DNA of 6,157 bases. It comes from Thermomicrobiaceae bacterium (GTDB lineage: Bacteria > Chloroflexota > Chloroflexia > Thermomicrobiales > Thermomicrobiaceae). Below are positions 1 to 5,696 of this stretch, piece after piece (the stretch's first letter is position 1; every line of letters starts with the position of its first letter). The DNA is taken from assembly GCA_007124395.1 (NCBI GenBank), contig SLFF01000118.1, forward strand, positions 1 through 6,157, in the 5' to 3' direction. The notes beneath the pieces are model-generated. The model had not been told where the DNA came from. It did not search any database and saw nothing but the letters and a program-made list of their open reading frames with translations. The position numbers and the translations under genes were made by a program.

Positions 1-1106
1 CACGGGGAATTGCTGGACATATCGCCCGGGCCGGAACACTGTTCACGGTTGCTGGAGCCACACTGGCCGTCTGGATCTTCGGTCTTGATCGCAACGCCGG
101 CATCGCCATCACCGGGGACATCCCGAGTGGGCTGCCCGGATTGACGATGCCGAACCTCGGGCCGGATGTTTTGCTTCAACTGCTTCCGTCTGCGTTCATC
201 ATCAGCCTGGTCGGATTCATGGAAAGCGTCTCGGTTGCCAAGACCCTGGCCAGCCGGAAGCGCGAGAAAATCGAGCCCGATCAGGAGCTCGTGGCGCTTG
301 GAGCAGCGAACCTTGGTGCCGCATTCTCCGGAGGATATCCGGTCACCGGTGGCCTGTCACGGTCGGTTGTGAACGACTCTGCCGGCGCGCGATCAGGCAT
401 GGCCTCGATCTTCACCGGGGCGATCGTTCTACTCACCGTACTGGTGCTGACGCCACTGTTCACCTATCTGCCGAGGGCTACCCTGGCGGCGGTCGTTCTC
501 GTGGCAGTGCTGGGATTGCTCGAGACAAAGACCCTGCGCCGGGCACTGGCCTACAATCGACCAGATTTGGTGGCTCTGCTGGTCACGTTCATTACGGTTC
601 TGGTTATGGGGATCGAGATCGGCATCGCAGCCGGAGTCGTCACCAGCATCGTGTTCTTTCTCTGGCATACCAGCCAGCCGCATACCGCCGAACTCGGCCG
701 GATTCCTGGAACCGAGATCTTTCGGAACGTGCGCCGTCATCGTACTGATGTCGATCCCGCGATTGTGGTCATCCGGATCGATGAGAACCTGTACTCCGCG
801 AATGCCAATCGACTGGAACAGACGATTCTCGATGCCGTGGCGCAGCGGGACGAACTCAGCAATCTGGTGCTGGTTGGCTCGGCTATCAACTCGATCGATA
901 CCAGTGCGCTGGAGACGCTGGAAGAGCTGGCGATCCGCCTTCAGCTGGCCGGGGTTGATACCCATCTGGCCGCGTTCAAGGGGCCGATTCTGGATCGCCT
1001 GCAGCATACCAACCTGATGCAGCTGATCGGTTCCCACCGCATCCATCTGACGACGGCCGACGCTGTCAATGCGATCCAGCAGGCGCGATCTTCGTCTGAC
1101 GAGTGA
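1..1106 (+). CDS. SulP family anion transporter with STAS domain, 5' end cut by window
   Basis: The frame is open from position 3 to the TGA at 1104-1106, giving 367 visible residues. The true start lies upstream of the window; the TTG at 141 is inside the protein. The visible part covers the second half of the membrane domain, including the conserved stretch with PDQELVALGAAN, GGYPVTGG and SRSV, then a C-terminal cytoplasmic STAS domain starting near TDVDPAIVVIRID. The STAS motif IDTSAL is present. SulP proteins move anions such as sulfate or bicarbonate across the inner membrane; the substrate cannot be read from this sequence. It aligns without large gaps to the complete SulP gene downstream, so the missing N-terminal part should be about 230 residues. 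The two are tandem paralogues. Family assignment is secure; substrate is unknown. Confidence 0.95.
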   Translation, partial: RGIAGHIARAGTLFTVAGATLAVWIFGLDRNAGIAITGDIPSGLPGLTMPNLGPDVLLQLLPSAFIISLVGFMESVSVAKTLASRKREKIEPDQELVALGAANLGAAFSGGYPVTGGLSRSVVNDSAGARSGMASIFTGAIVLLTVLVLTPLFTYLPRATLAAVVLVAVLGLLETKTLRRALAYNRPDLVALLVTFITVLVMGIEIGIAAGVVTSIVFFLWHTSQPHTAELGRIPGTEIFRNVRRHRTDVDPAIVVIRIDENLYSANANRLEQTILDAVAQRDELSNLVLVGSAINSIDTSALETLEELAIRLQLAGVDTHLAAFKGPILDRLQHTNLMQLIGSHRIHLTTADAVNAIQQARSSSDE

Positions 1107-1127
1107 TCGACATTCCTGCCGCAGCGA

Positions 1128-1156
1128 TTGTGAGGATCCTGCCCCGCGGCTAAGAT
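1128..1156 (+). promoter_or_regulatory. Candidate sigma-70-type promoter for the SulP-sigma-anti-sigma operon
   Basis: TTGTGA (1128-1133) and TAAGAT (1151-1156) are separated by exactly 17 bases, and each matches four of six consensus positions. Transcription would begin near 1163, about 30 bases before the ATG at 1195 and about 90 before the GTG at 1255. It lies in the gap between the two SulP genes, so it would let the downstream operon be transcribed independently of the first SulP gene. This is a pattern match only. Confidence 0.45.
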
Positions 1157-1189
1157 AGGAGCGGCAATTCCGTTCATGGACGGGGCAGG
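1138..1189 (+). repeat. 9-bp perfect inverted repeat between the SulP genes
   Basis: CCTGCCCCG at 1138-1146 is the exact reverse complement of CGGGGCAGG at 1181-1189, with 34 bases between. The left arm lies inside the spacer of the candidate promoter. The right arm overlaps the purine-rich stretch just before the ATG at 1195. In a read-through transcript from the first SulP gene the two arms could pair and hide that ribosome binding site, whereas a transcript from the internal promoter would lack the left arm. It could equally be a DNA operator or chance. There is no U-run, so it does not look like an intrinsic terminator. Confidence 0.4.
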
Positions 1190-1194
1190 GAACC

Positions 1195-1251
1195 ATGACG
1201 CAGCAGTCGAAAACTCCGGCGGGCCGGCCTCAGTCACAGTGGCGATTCTGA
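1195..1251 (+). other. 18-codon open frame in the same frame as the SulP gene (leader peptide or interrupted N-terminus)
   Basis: An ATG at 1195, preceded at short distance by AGGG, opens the frame MTQQSKTPAGRPQSQWRF and ends at TGA 1249-1251. One codon (CTC) later, in the same frame, is the GTG used as start of the complete SulP gene. The short product is hydrophilic and basic, as expected of a cytoplasmic N-terminal extension of a membrane protein. It may be a translated leader that hands ribosomes to the GTG, or the original N-terminus of the transporter broken by a nonsense change or sequencing error. Chance is also possible. Confidence 0.3.
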
Positions 1252-1254
1252 CTC

Positions 1255-3054
1255 GTGGAACGATTTCGCTTCTCCCGCACCACACTCAAGCGATGGTTCC
1301 CCGCTGTTGGCTGGATCCCTCGCTATACCCGGGAACAGTTCTCTGGAGATCTCATCGCCGGGATCATCGTGGCGGTATTGCTGGTGCCGCAGGGGATGGC
1401 CTACGCCATGCTGGCGGGCCTGCCGCCACAGGCCGGCCTGTACGCCAGCATTATCCCGCTGGTGATCTACGGCCTGATGGGAACGAGTCGGGCGCTGGCG
1501 ATCGGGCCGGTAGCCATCGTTGCATTGCTTACGGCCAGCAGCGTCGGTGCGCTCGCCGCAGAGGGCAGTCAGGAGTACATCACGCTGGCCCTGATCCTTG
1601 CGCTGATGGTCGGCGTTATCCAGATCGTTCTCGGGTTGCTACGGGCCGGCTTCGTGGTCAATTTTCTTAGCCACCCGGTTCTGTCCGGCTTCATTAATGC
1701 CGCTGCGCTTATCATCGGCGCGTCTCAGCTGGCTCACTTGTTCGGCCTGGCCGCGGGACGATCCGATACTTTTCTGGGGCAGATGATCGAGATCGGCGGT
1801 GCGTTCGACACGATCAACCTCACCACTACGGTGATCGGCGTCTCCAGTATTCTGGCACTCCTGTATTTTCAGAAGCTGGCACGAGGACATCTCGAAGCGC
1901 TCGGCTTTCCGGCCGGGCCGGCGAATTTCCTTTCCCGTAGCGGCCCACTCCTGACAGTGGCTGCTGCATCGGTGGTGGTCTGGGGATTCTCGCTCGATGA
2001 GCGCTCCAGCGTCACGGTGGTGGGCGCAGTGCCCTCGGGATTGCCGTTACCATCGTTGCCATCGATCGAGCTCTCCCAGGTTCAGGCGCTGATTCCCGCC
2101 GCCATTCTCATCAGCCTCGTCGGGTTCATGGAGAGCATTTCGATTGCAAAGTCCCTGGCGAGTCGGGAACGAGAACGCATTGATCCGGACCAGGAACTCG
2201 TGGCACTTGGAACGGCGAACATCGGTGCGACGTTCGCCGGCGGATTTCCGGTTACCGGGAGTTTCAGTCGCTCGGTCCTGAACTATTCGACCGGTGCGAG
2301 AACCGGTATGGCGTCGATCATCACGGCCGGAATCGTCTTGACATCGCTACTCGTTTTGACGCCACTTTTCTTCTATCTTCCAAGGGCAACGCTCTCGGCG
2401 ATCGTGATCGTTGCCGTGGCGGGGCTTATCGAGACGACGACGTTCCGGCGAGTGTGGTCGTACCGACCGGCCGACGCGCTGACGCTGATCATCACCTTCG
2501 TTGCCGTCCTGACGATTGGCGTGGAACTGGGGATCATCGCGGGGATCCTCTCCAGTATCGGGTTGTATCTCTGGCGAACCAGCCACCCGGCCATCGTGGA
2601 ACTGGGGCTCATACGCGGCAGCGACGTTTATCGGGAAACCTATCGCCACTCCACCACTGTTGATCCTCGCGTGCTTCTGCTACGTGTCGACGAGAGCCTC
2701 TATTTCGCGAACACTCAGCGCCTGCAGGATGTGGTGACGTCGCGCCTGCATAGCCAGCCGGAGATGGACCACCTGGTACTGGTTGGCACTGCCATCAACG
2801 ATATCGATGCCTCGGCACTGGAAACGCTCGAGGAACTCAACTTGCAGCTGTCTTCAGCAGGAGTGACGCTCCATCTGGCAGGATTCAAGACAACGGTGCT
2901 GGAACGATTGCGCCGGACGCTGTTGATGCAGATGATCGGGCCAGATCGGACCCATCTGACGGTAAATGTAGCCGTGGCGGCGATCAATCAGAAGCTTCCA
3001 GCTGATGAACCGTTCGGTGCGAATACGACGTTGAAGAGAGATCACGAGGCGTAA
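1255..3054 (+). CDS. SulP family anion transporter with C-terminal STAS domain (complete)
   Basis: A 599-residue inner-membrane transporter, normal length for the family. Residues 1-30 form a cytoplasmic head ending in RYTREQFSGDLIAG. The SulP hallmarks follow: VPQGMAYAMLAGLPPQAGLY (44-63) and GTSRALAIGPVA (76-87). The membrane domain, usually 14 segments in this family, continues to about residue 450, and the STAS domain covers about 469-580, with the IDASAL motif at 517-522. Likely substrates are sulfate, bicarbonate or other small anions; the sequence does not decide. The GTG start has no clear Shine-Dalgarno sequence, and an in-frame ATG 60 bases upstream is cut off by a TGA, so initiation may depend on the short upstream frame. 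The last base of its TAA is the first base of the sigma-factor ATG, indicating an operon. It is a tandem paralogue of the gene at 1-1106: in the block 286-355, 53 of 70 residues are identical by hand count. Confidence 0.95.
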   Translation: MERFRFSRTTLKRWFPAVGWIPRYTREQFSGDLIAGIIVAVLLVPQGMAYAMLAGLPPQAGLYASIIPLVIYGLMGTSRALAIGPVAIVALLTASSVGALAAEGSQEYITLALILALMVGVIQIVLGLLRAGFVVNFLSHPVLSGFINAAALIIGASQLAHLFGLAAGRSDTFLGQMIEIGGAFDTINLTTTVIGVSSILALLYFQKLARGHLEALGFPAGPANFLSRSGPLLTVAAASVVVWGFSLDERSSVTVVGAVPSGLPLPSLPSIELSQVQALIPAAILISLVGFMESISIAKSLASRERERIDPDQELVALGTANIGATFAGGFPVTGSFSRSVLNYSTGARTGMASIITAGIVLTSLLVLTPLFFYLPRATLSAIVIVAVAGLIETTTFRRVWSYRPADALTLIITFVAVLTIGVELGIIAGILSSIGLYLWRTSHPAIVELGLIRGSDVYRETYRHSTTVDPRVLLLRVDESLYFANTQRLQDVVTSRLHSQPEMDHLVLVGTAINDIDASALETLEELNLQLSSAGVTLHLAGFKTTVLERLRRTLLMQMIGPDRTHLTVNVAVAAINQKLPADEPFGANTTLKRDHEA

Positions 3055-3686
3055 TGGAGAAACCCTGGGATATCGATCTGCAGGTCTATGACGATGAGAG
3101 CCAGTTGCTGCACGGGTTGCGACAACGTGAACGCATGGCCTGCACCTGCTTGCTGAAATACTACGCTCCGCGTCTTCTGCGCCTGGCAGGTCAGTTGATG
3201 GGGGATGCCGACGAAGCCGAAGATGTTTTGCAGGAGGCGTTCATTCGTGCCTGTGATCGGATTGATTCGTTCCGGGGCGAGAGTGGTCTCGGGACCTGGC
3301 TTCACCGGATCGTCATCAACACCGCGCTGATGCGCTTGCGTGCTCGGAAGTCCGTCGCAACTGACGACGTAGAAGGCATGATCGCCGATGGTCCGGAGAG
3401 CAATTGGCAATCGGTCTCCAGCGGCGCCCGGGATCCGGGCCAGCAAGTTCTCGGTGCTGAACTCTTTGACCGGATGTCAGCTGCGATCGAGCGACTACCG
3501 GAATCTCTGAGAATCGCTTTCGTGTTGCGGGATATCGAAGGCATGTCAACGCATGACGCTGCTGCAACGCTGGGGATCTCCGAGAGCGCGCTGAAGGTGC
3601 GATTGCACCGGGCGCGACTGGCCTTACGCAAAGACCTCGCTGGTTACGTCGATGCTGCGCCGCCGAAAGGTACGGGTTCCCAATGA
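3054..3686 (+). CDS. ECF-type RNA polymerase sigma factor (sigma-70 family)
   Basis: A 210-residue two-domain sigma factor that would direct RNA polymerase to a small set of stress or signal promoters. Region 2 spans about residues 26-98, with the core-binding DEAEDVLQEAFIRA (53-66) and the -10 recognition segment FRGESGLGTWLHRIVINTAL (73-92). A variable linker follows. Region 4 spans about 140-193, with LPESLRIAFVLRDIEGMS (148-165) and the helix-turn-helix around AAATLGISESALKVRLHRAR (169-188) that would read the -35 element. There is no region 1.1 or 3, as expected for ECF factors. The ATG shares a base with the stop of the SulP gene, and GAGG just upstream can serve as ribosome binding site, which supports this start. 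The gene overlaps the anti-sigma gene by four bases. The exact ECF group was not determined. Confidence 0.95.
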   Translation: MEKPWDIDLQVYDDESQLLHGLRQRERMACTCLLKYYAPRLLRLAGQLMGDADEAEDVLQEAFIRACDRIDSFRGESGLGTWLHRIVINTALMRLRARKSVATDDVEGMIADGPESNWQSVSSGARDPGQQVLGAELFDRMSAAIERLPESLRIAFVLRDIEGMSTHDAAATLGISESALKVRLHRARLALRKDLAGYVDAAPPKGTGSQ

Positions 3687-3955
3687 CAGGTGAGAAATCT
3701 GTTACTCAGAAGACGAGATGCTCAGAGCTGGAAGCTCTGATTCAGCAATGTGATGGTGACAACCCGGACCCGGAACTGGTCGAGCAAGTGGAGCAGCACC
3801 TCGAGACATGCCCGGTCTGCCACGAGGCTGAAGACCAGCTATCTCGTGCCGTTGTTGCCTATCGATCGGTGACCCCTGCCGAACCGAGTGCTTCGTTCGA
3901 GGAAGCGCTGGTCGACCGTCTTTGCCACAAGCGTGACCCGGAAGAGCCTCGCTAG
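3683..3955 (+). CDS. Small soluble zinc-finger anti-sigma factor (ZAS/zf-HC2 type)
   Basis: A 90-residue protein whose ATG overlaps the sigma-factor TGA (ATGA), the classic arrangement for a cognate sigma/anti-sigma pair made in balanced amounts. It carries the ZAS signature H39-x3-C43-x2-C46, and C13 lies 26 residues before H39. That C-H-C-C spacing is the same as the zinc ligands of the redox-sensing anti-sigma RsrA (C11, H37, C41, C44, recalled from the literature). Further cysteines are C23 and C81. No membrane segment is visible, so it should be cytosolic and bind the sigma factor directly. By analogy it could release sigma when its zinc-bound thiols are oxidised, but zinc-containing anti-sigmas are not all redox sensors, so the signal is unknown. 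Confidence 0.85.
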   Translation: MTGEKSVTQKTRCSELEALIQQCDGDNPDPELVEQVEQHLETCPVCHEAEDQLSRAVVAYRSVTPAEPSASFEEALVDRLCHKRDPEEPR

Positions 3956-3970
3956 AACTGACACAGGCTC
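3944..3970. terminator. Weak stem-loop at the convergent gene ends
   Basis: GAGCCT (3944-3949) pairs with AGGCTC (3965-3970) across a 15-base loop, in the 13-base gap between the stop codons of the anti-sigma gene and the minus-strand isomerase-like gene. Its position suits a bidirectional terminator, but the stem is short, the loop is long and neither side has a T-run. It may not be functional. Confidence 0.2.
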
Positions 3971-5018
3971 AGTGCTGATCCTGTTTCCAGAGTGATTCAG
4001 CGGCTTCCAGCCATTCGCGGGTTTCCCCGACGGCGACGAACGGGATCTGCGGCAGTGTCACCAGATTTGCTGCACCGCTCAGGAACATTGCCGTCCGAAA
4101 ATCAGCGGTGAAACTGGCGATATCATGCTCGATCGCCTCGTCGCTGTCCTCACCAGAGCGGCTTCCGGCCAGTTTAAACCCAACCAGGTCGGCTCCCAGA
4201 ATGACTGCCTTTGCGGCATCGAGGCCGGTGTCGATCCGGCCATCGCTGATGATCGGGATACCAACTCCACGGAGCATCCGGATTGCGGCCACCGTCGGCA
4301 ATCCCCAACCGGTAAATGCTTCATGCTTCTGGCGATAGCGTTCAGCGAGCTCCCCCTGAGTGGGGCGATTCTCTCTCAACCAGTCATCCACGACTTCGGC
4401 TCCACCGACCATCACGGCCGATACTCCGCGCTCGATCATCATCCGGCAGAGCATCCTGGGCATCCCCGTCAGGGTACGGGCGATCACCGGAATCTCCATG
4501 AGCTGGCAGAGCTCTTCCAGCATCTGGAGTGTTCCGGCTGATGTAGCGCCATAGCGACTCTTGAACGACTGCTGAATGCCGTTCAGGTTGATGAGCAGCC
4601 CGTGCAGTCCGAGGTCGACCACCGCCCGCTGCACCTGCTGGAGTTCCAGCAATGGTGTATCAGGCTGTGGAATCAGACGACTGGCCGGCAGTTCGGCGAC
4701 CATCACCAGTTCCGGATGGGCGTCCCGGATTGTCTTGAGTTCGCTATACACGGAAGGCTTGTCGAATGCTGGCTGGAGATCTCCGAGGCTGAACACCGCG
4801 CCGTGGCGTGCAGCGGCTGCGGCAAGTCTCTCCAGCGCGATCGGTCGAGCCGAGCTGCGTGAACCATCCGGCTCGATGATGACCGGCATCAAAAGATTGT
4901 GTGCGAGAACGCGGCATCTGAGATCGACATGACTTTCATCGATTTCAGGTAGCGGATTCGGCAGCAGCGTTATCTGCTCCCAGATCGGCAATCCCCGGAC
5001 AGGACGTTGTCTTGGCAC
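3969..5018 (-). CDS. Divergent type 2 isopentenyl-diphosphate isomerase-like flavin-barrel protein
   Basis: About 349 residues from the GTG at 5018; the frame stays open to another GTG at 5090 (373 residues). The 5018 start is preferred because GGTGGAG lies five bases before it, whereas 5090 has no ribosome binding site. The order of family landmarks is that of type 2 IPP isomerases, FMN-dependent enzymes that interconvert IPP and DMAPP: LPEID (23-27), the NxNxxQ region (144-150), ERGVSAVMVGG (196-206), WGLPT (238-242), DGRIDTGLDAAKAVILGAD (259-277) and the C-terminal MFLSGAANL and REWLE. Several sites usually conserved are changed. The AMTGG flavin loop reads EPDGS, GSQR reads SLGDL, and the metal-binding Glu after the conserved Gln is Gln150. 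It may have lost flavin or isomerase activity, or do another reaction. It is convergent with the sigma operon. Confidence 0.8.
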   Translation of the reverse strand: MPRQRPVRGLPIWEQITLLPNPLPEIDESHVDLRCRVLAHNLLMPVIIEPDGSRSSARPIALERLAAAAARHGAVFSLGDLQPAFDKPSVYSELKTIRDAHPELVMVAELPASRLIPQPDTPLLELQQVQRAVVDLGLHGLLINLNGIQQSFKSRYGATSAGTLQMLEELCQLMEIPVIARTLTGMPRMLCRMMIERGVSAVMVGGAEVVDDWLRENRPTQGELAERYRQKHEAFTGWGLPTVAAIRMLRGVGIPIISDGRIDTGLDAAKAVILGADLVGFKLAGSRSGEDSDEAIEHDIASFTADFRTAMFLSGAANLVTLPQIPFVAVGETREWLEAAESLWKQDQH

Positions 5019-5023
5019 GTTTA

Positions 5024-5030
5024 CTCCACC
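5024..5030 (-). promoter_or_regulatory. Ribosome binding site favouring the GTG start at 5018
   Basis: On the minus strand GGTGGAG is followed by TAAAC and then GTG at 5018. The length and spacing are good for Shine-Dalgarno pairing. The alternative GTG codons at 5090, 5087, 5078 and 5057 have nothing comparable before them. Confidence 0.55.
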
Positions 5031-5043
5031 CGATTCGCTTACC

Positions 5044-5060
5044 GCGGTGCTGATCACCGC
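5044..5060 (-). other. Small hairpin in the probable 5' leader of the isomerase-like gene
   Basis: GCGGTG and CACCGC form a 6-bp GC-rich stem around a 5-base loop. If translation begins at 5018, this lies in the untranslated leader about 14 bases before the ribosome binding site. If translation begins at 5090, it is inside the coding region and probably without meaning. Confidence 0.3.
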
Positions 5061-5101
5061 ACCGGGGTCAGTTGTCACAATAGTCACCACTCAACTCATT
5101 G

Positions 5102-5127
5102 ATACGTAGTACTGCACAACGAGTTCC
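5102..5127 (-). promoter_or_regulatory. Candidate ECF sigma promoter (GGAAC-N16-CGTAT) for the isomerase-like gene
   Basis: Read on the minus strand, GGAAC (5127-5123) is followed by 16 bases and CGTAT (5106-5102). A GGAAC/GAAC-type -35 with a CGT-type -10 about 16 bases away is the usual form of ECF-dependent promoters. Transcription would start near 5095, only a few bases from the GTG at 5090, which also favours the downstream start at 5018. The ECF factor encoded at 3054-3686 is an obvious candidate reader, but that link is inference. Confidence 0.45.
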
Positions 5128-5306
5128 TGTGTTGCAGAACCCGGGTCCAGCGTGGGCGCGAACGCAATAGCAGTAATGGTACATCGCGCCAGACCCATCG
5201 GTTCCGCCGTACGGACGATTGCCGGTAACTGTACTGCATTAGTGGGAATTTTCGCGACTTTCCTGAGTCGCTCTGCAAATCATGGCGCTTTTCGACCACG
5301 CGGCGG
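5128..5306. other. Intergenic stretch without a convincing gene
   Basis: Between the minus-strand ECF-type promoter and the plus-strand TTGACA promoter I see no coding sequence with family features. There is one 6-bp hairpin, GCGACT (5254-5259) with AGTCGC (5266-5271), around a 6-base loop. Short palindromes ACCCGGGT near 5140 and CCGTACGG near 5210 are also present and could be protein-binding sites or chance. Confidence 0.4.
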
Positions 5307-5335
5307 TTGACATATCTTGCTTGAGGTGCTAAACA
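5307..5335 (+). promoter_or_regulatory. Candidate sigma-70-type promoter for the lipoprotein gene
   Basis: A perfect TTGACA -35 box at 5307-5312 is followed 17 bases later by TAAACA (5330-5335), which matches three of six -10 positions. Transcription would begin near 5342, leaving a leader of about 355 bases before the ATG at 5697. The leader has several hairpins, listed separately. Confidence 0.45.
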
Positions 5336-5380
5336 AACTGATACGTACCAAAAATCCAGTCAGCACCACGCTTTGGCAGC

Positions 5381-5447
5381 CGTTGCACGTGTGCAGCGAG
5401 TCTCGCTCCGCTCTAACGGATCGCTCGTTCAGGAGCGGTGCGCTGCA
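5381..5447 (+). promoter_or_regulatory. Switch-like leader element with two mutually exclusive hairpins
   Basis: TGCAGCG at 5392-5398 can pair with CGTTGCA just upstream (5381-5387; a 4-base loop and one G-U pair) or with CGCTGCA downstream (5441-5447; seven Watson-Crick pairs). In the second fold a further stem, CGCTCC (5404-5409) with GGAGCG (5432-5437), stacks inside. Competing pairings of this sort are characteristic of riboswitches and attenuators. I recognise no known riboswitch consensus here. Confidence 0.35.
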
Positions 5448-5460
5448 GGATCGATGGCCG

Positions 5461-5490
5461 CACCCTCCTGTTAGATCTGGAGAAAGGGTG
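5461..5490 (+). other. Leader hairpin
   Basis: CACCCT (5461-5466) pairs perfectly with AGGGTG (5485-5490). CC (5467-5468) can extend the stem by pairing with GG (5479-5480) across a small bulge. It follows the switch-like element directly and has no T-run after it, so it is not a clear terminator. Confidence 0.3.
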
Positions 5491-5562
5491 ATCATCATTA
5501 TGCAGCGGAGTGAACGATGATTCTGTACTTGTCTGATCGCTAATCACGAGGTGAATGCGACC

Positions 5563-5576
5563 CCTTCCCGGGAAGG
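5563..5576. repeat. 14-bp perfect palindrome in the lipoprotein leader
   Basis: CCTTCCCGGGAAGG reads the same on both strands. With no loop it suits a dimeric DNA-binding protein better than an RNA hairpin. It lies about 120 bases before the lipoprotein start and downstream of the candidate promoter, where a repressor could act as a roadblock. Confidence 0.35.
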
Positions 5577-5641
5577 AGGTATACCGGTTCGGACACGACA
5601 CGCGAGGCTGTTGATTTACTGCGCCGGAGTGCCCGGTTGGG

Positions 5642-5684
5642 GATCGTGATGTCGCGATCTTCCGGTGCGGAGGAGAGACCGGAA
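5642..5684 (+). promoter_or_regulatory. Two adjoining hairpins over the lipoprotein ribosome binding region
   Basis: GATCGT (5642-5647) can pair with GCGATC (5654-5659; one G-U pair). Directly next to it TTCCGGT (5660-5666) pairs with ACCGGAA (5678-5684) over an 11-base loop that contains AGGAGAG. The 3' arm of the second hairpin covers GGAA of the stretch GGAAAGAAG (5681-5689), the likely Shine-Dalgarno sequence for the ATG at 5697. Formation of this hairpin would partly hide the initiation site, so it may control translation. Confidence 0.4.
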
Positions 5685-5696
5685 AGAAGTGACCAC

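Noticed and set aside
429..1196. 255-residue open frame on the minus strand
   Set aside because: It lies antisense to the first SulP gene, which has strong family motifs. The predicted protein has no recognisable domain and looks like a codon-bias shadow.
1189..1208. GGAAC followed by GTC ahead of the second SulP gene as an autoregulatory ECF promoter
   Set aside because: The spacing is only 12 bases, too short for ECF promoters, and the site overlaps the ATG at 1195.
3007..3032. GAAC with CGAC or CGTT downstream, just before the sigma gene, as an ECF promoter
   Set aside because: Spacings of 15 and 18 bases and a poor -35 box make it weak, and it lies inside the SulP coding region.
4125..4541. 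138-residue open frame on the plus strand
   Set aside because: It is antisense to the isomerase-like gene and has no domain features.
5096..5299. 67-residue minus-strand open frame ahead of the isomerase-like gene
   Set aside because: It has no ribosome binding site or family resemblance, its composition is Arg-rich and irregular, and it spans the candidate ECF promoter.
5481..5576. T-box riboswitch suggested by AGAAAGGGTG in the leader
   Set aside because: Only the first bases of the T-box sequence match, the ACCGCG part is missing, no terminator with a T-run follows, and the downstream gene is not an aminoacyl-tRNA synthetase or amino-acid gene of clear type.
5091..5696. tRNA gene or CRISPR array in the long gap
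   Set aside because: GGTTCGGAC near 5585 resembles a T-loop, but no acceptor or anticodon stems fit around it, and no regularly spaced repeats occur.
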